DNA from: Tieghemiomyces parasiticus
Taxonomy: Eukaryota > Kickxellomycota > Dimargaritomycetes > Dimargaritales > Dimargaritaceae
Direction of reading: 5' to 3'
DNA length: 64,000 nt
Assembly: GCA_027575765.1 (NCBI GenBank)
Contig: JANBPT010000069.1
Span: forward strand, 20,457-84,456
Within the stretch, counting starts at the first letter, position 1. Each line of letters begins with the position of its first letter. The notes beneath the pieces are model-generated. The model did no database searches and was not told the DNA's origin. It saw nothing but the letters and a program-made list of their open reading frames with translations. Positions 63,933 through 64,000 of the stretch are shown in pieces. The translations under genes and the position numbers were made by a program.

Positions 63933-64000
63933 AGGGCCCACCCGGAGTTGAACCGGGGACCTATCGATCTGCAGTCGATTGCTCTGCCACTGAGCTACGG
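63933..64000 (-). tRNA. tRNA-Cys (anticodon GCA), 5' end cut by window
   Basis: On the minus strand the sequence gives TAGCTCAGTGGCAGAGC (D arm), stem ATCGA/TCGAT with loop CTGCAGA (anticodon GCA), and T arm CCCGG TTCAACT CCGGG. The 3' acceptor strand is TGGGCCC and the discriminator is T, the base expected for tRNA-Cys. Only the first four bases of the acceptor strand lie outside the window. T6 follows at 63930-63925. No intron is present. Confidence 0.95.

Noticed and set aside
1..64000. Mobile elements, CRISPR arrays, prophage or telomeric repeats
   Set aside because: No transposase, integrase, LTR pair, spaced direct repeats or telomere-type repeat arrays were seen.

Overview
The window is fungal nuclear DNA. 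Genes are split by short GT-AG introns, some with TACTAAC/CTAAC-like branch points. Coding regions are GC-rich, intergenic DNA is more AT-rich, and the encoded set is eukaryotic: telomerase, proteasome, eIF3, NTF2, capping protein, JMJD6 and autophagy proteins. JMJD6, HELLS/LSH and a REC114-like protein together with fungal features (secreted Ser/Thr-rich proteins, a GH17 enzyme, an NDUFAF2 of fungal layout) suggest an early-diverging, non-Dikarya fungus, possibly of the zoopagomycete kind. That placement is inference. There is no operon, CRISPR array, prophage or intact transposon.

Layout. 0-9 kb: tail of a GH17 glucanase-like gene, telomerase reverse transcriptase (TERT, minus), a mitochondrial-type cysteine synthase (plus) and proteasome ATPase RPT6 (minus). 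10-20 kb: tRNA-Gly(GCC), capping protein beta (minus), NTF2 (plus), NOP2 (plus), ATG10 (minus, four exons) and eIF3m (plus, two exons). 20-29 kb: a large F-box/LRR protein and a HELLS/LSH-type SNF2 remodeller. 29-35 kb: two orphan proteins, a second identical tRNA-Gly and a two-exon REC114-like gene. 36-50 kb is more accessory: two CsbD-like proteins, three secreted or surface Ser/Thr-rich proteins (one with a 48-bp coding repeat interrupted by an assembly gap), an orphan at 42 kb and long gene-poor stretches. 52-64 kb: an MFSD1-like transporter, NDUFAF2, JMJD6 and a tRNA-Cys cut by the window end.

Genes are mostly arranged as divergent or convergent neighbours with no functional clustering. 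Housekeeping genes serve telomere maintenance, ribosome biogenesis and translation, protein turnover, autophagy, actin capping, nuclear transport, chromatin and complex I assembly. Several gene models needed splice sites read directly from the sequence: TERT, cysteine synthase, RPT6, CAPZB, ATG10, eIF3m, REC114-like, NDUFAF2 and JMJD6. Those exon coordinates are given in the entries. Where a start was ambiguous, true ATG codons were chosen.
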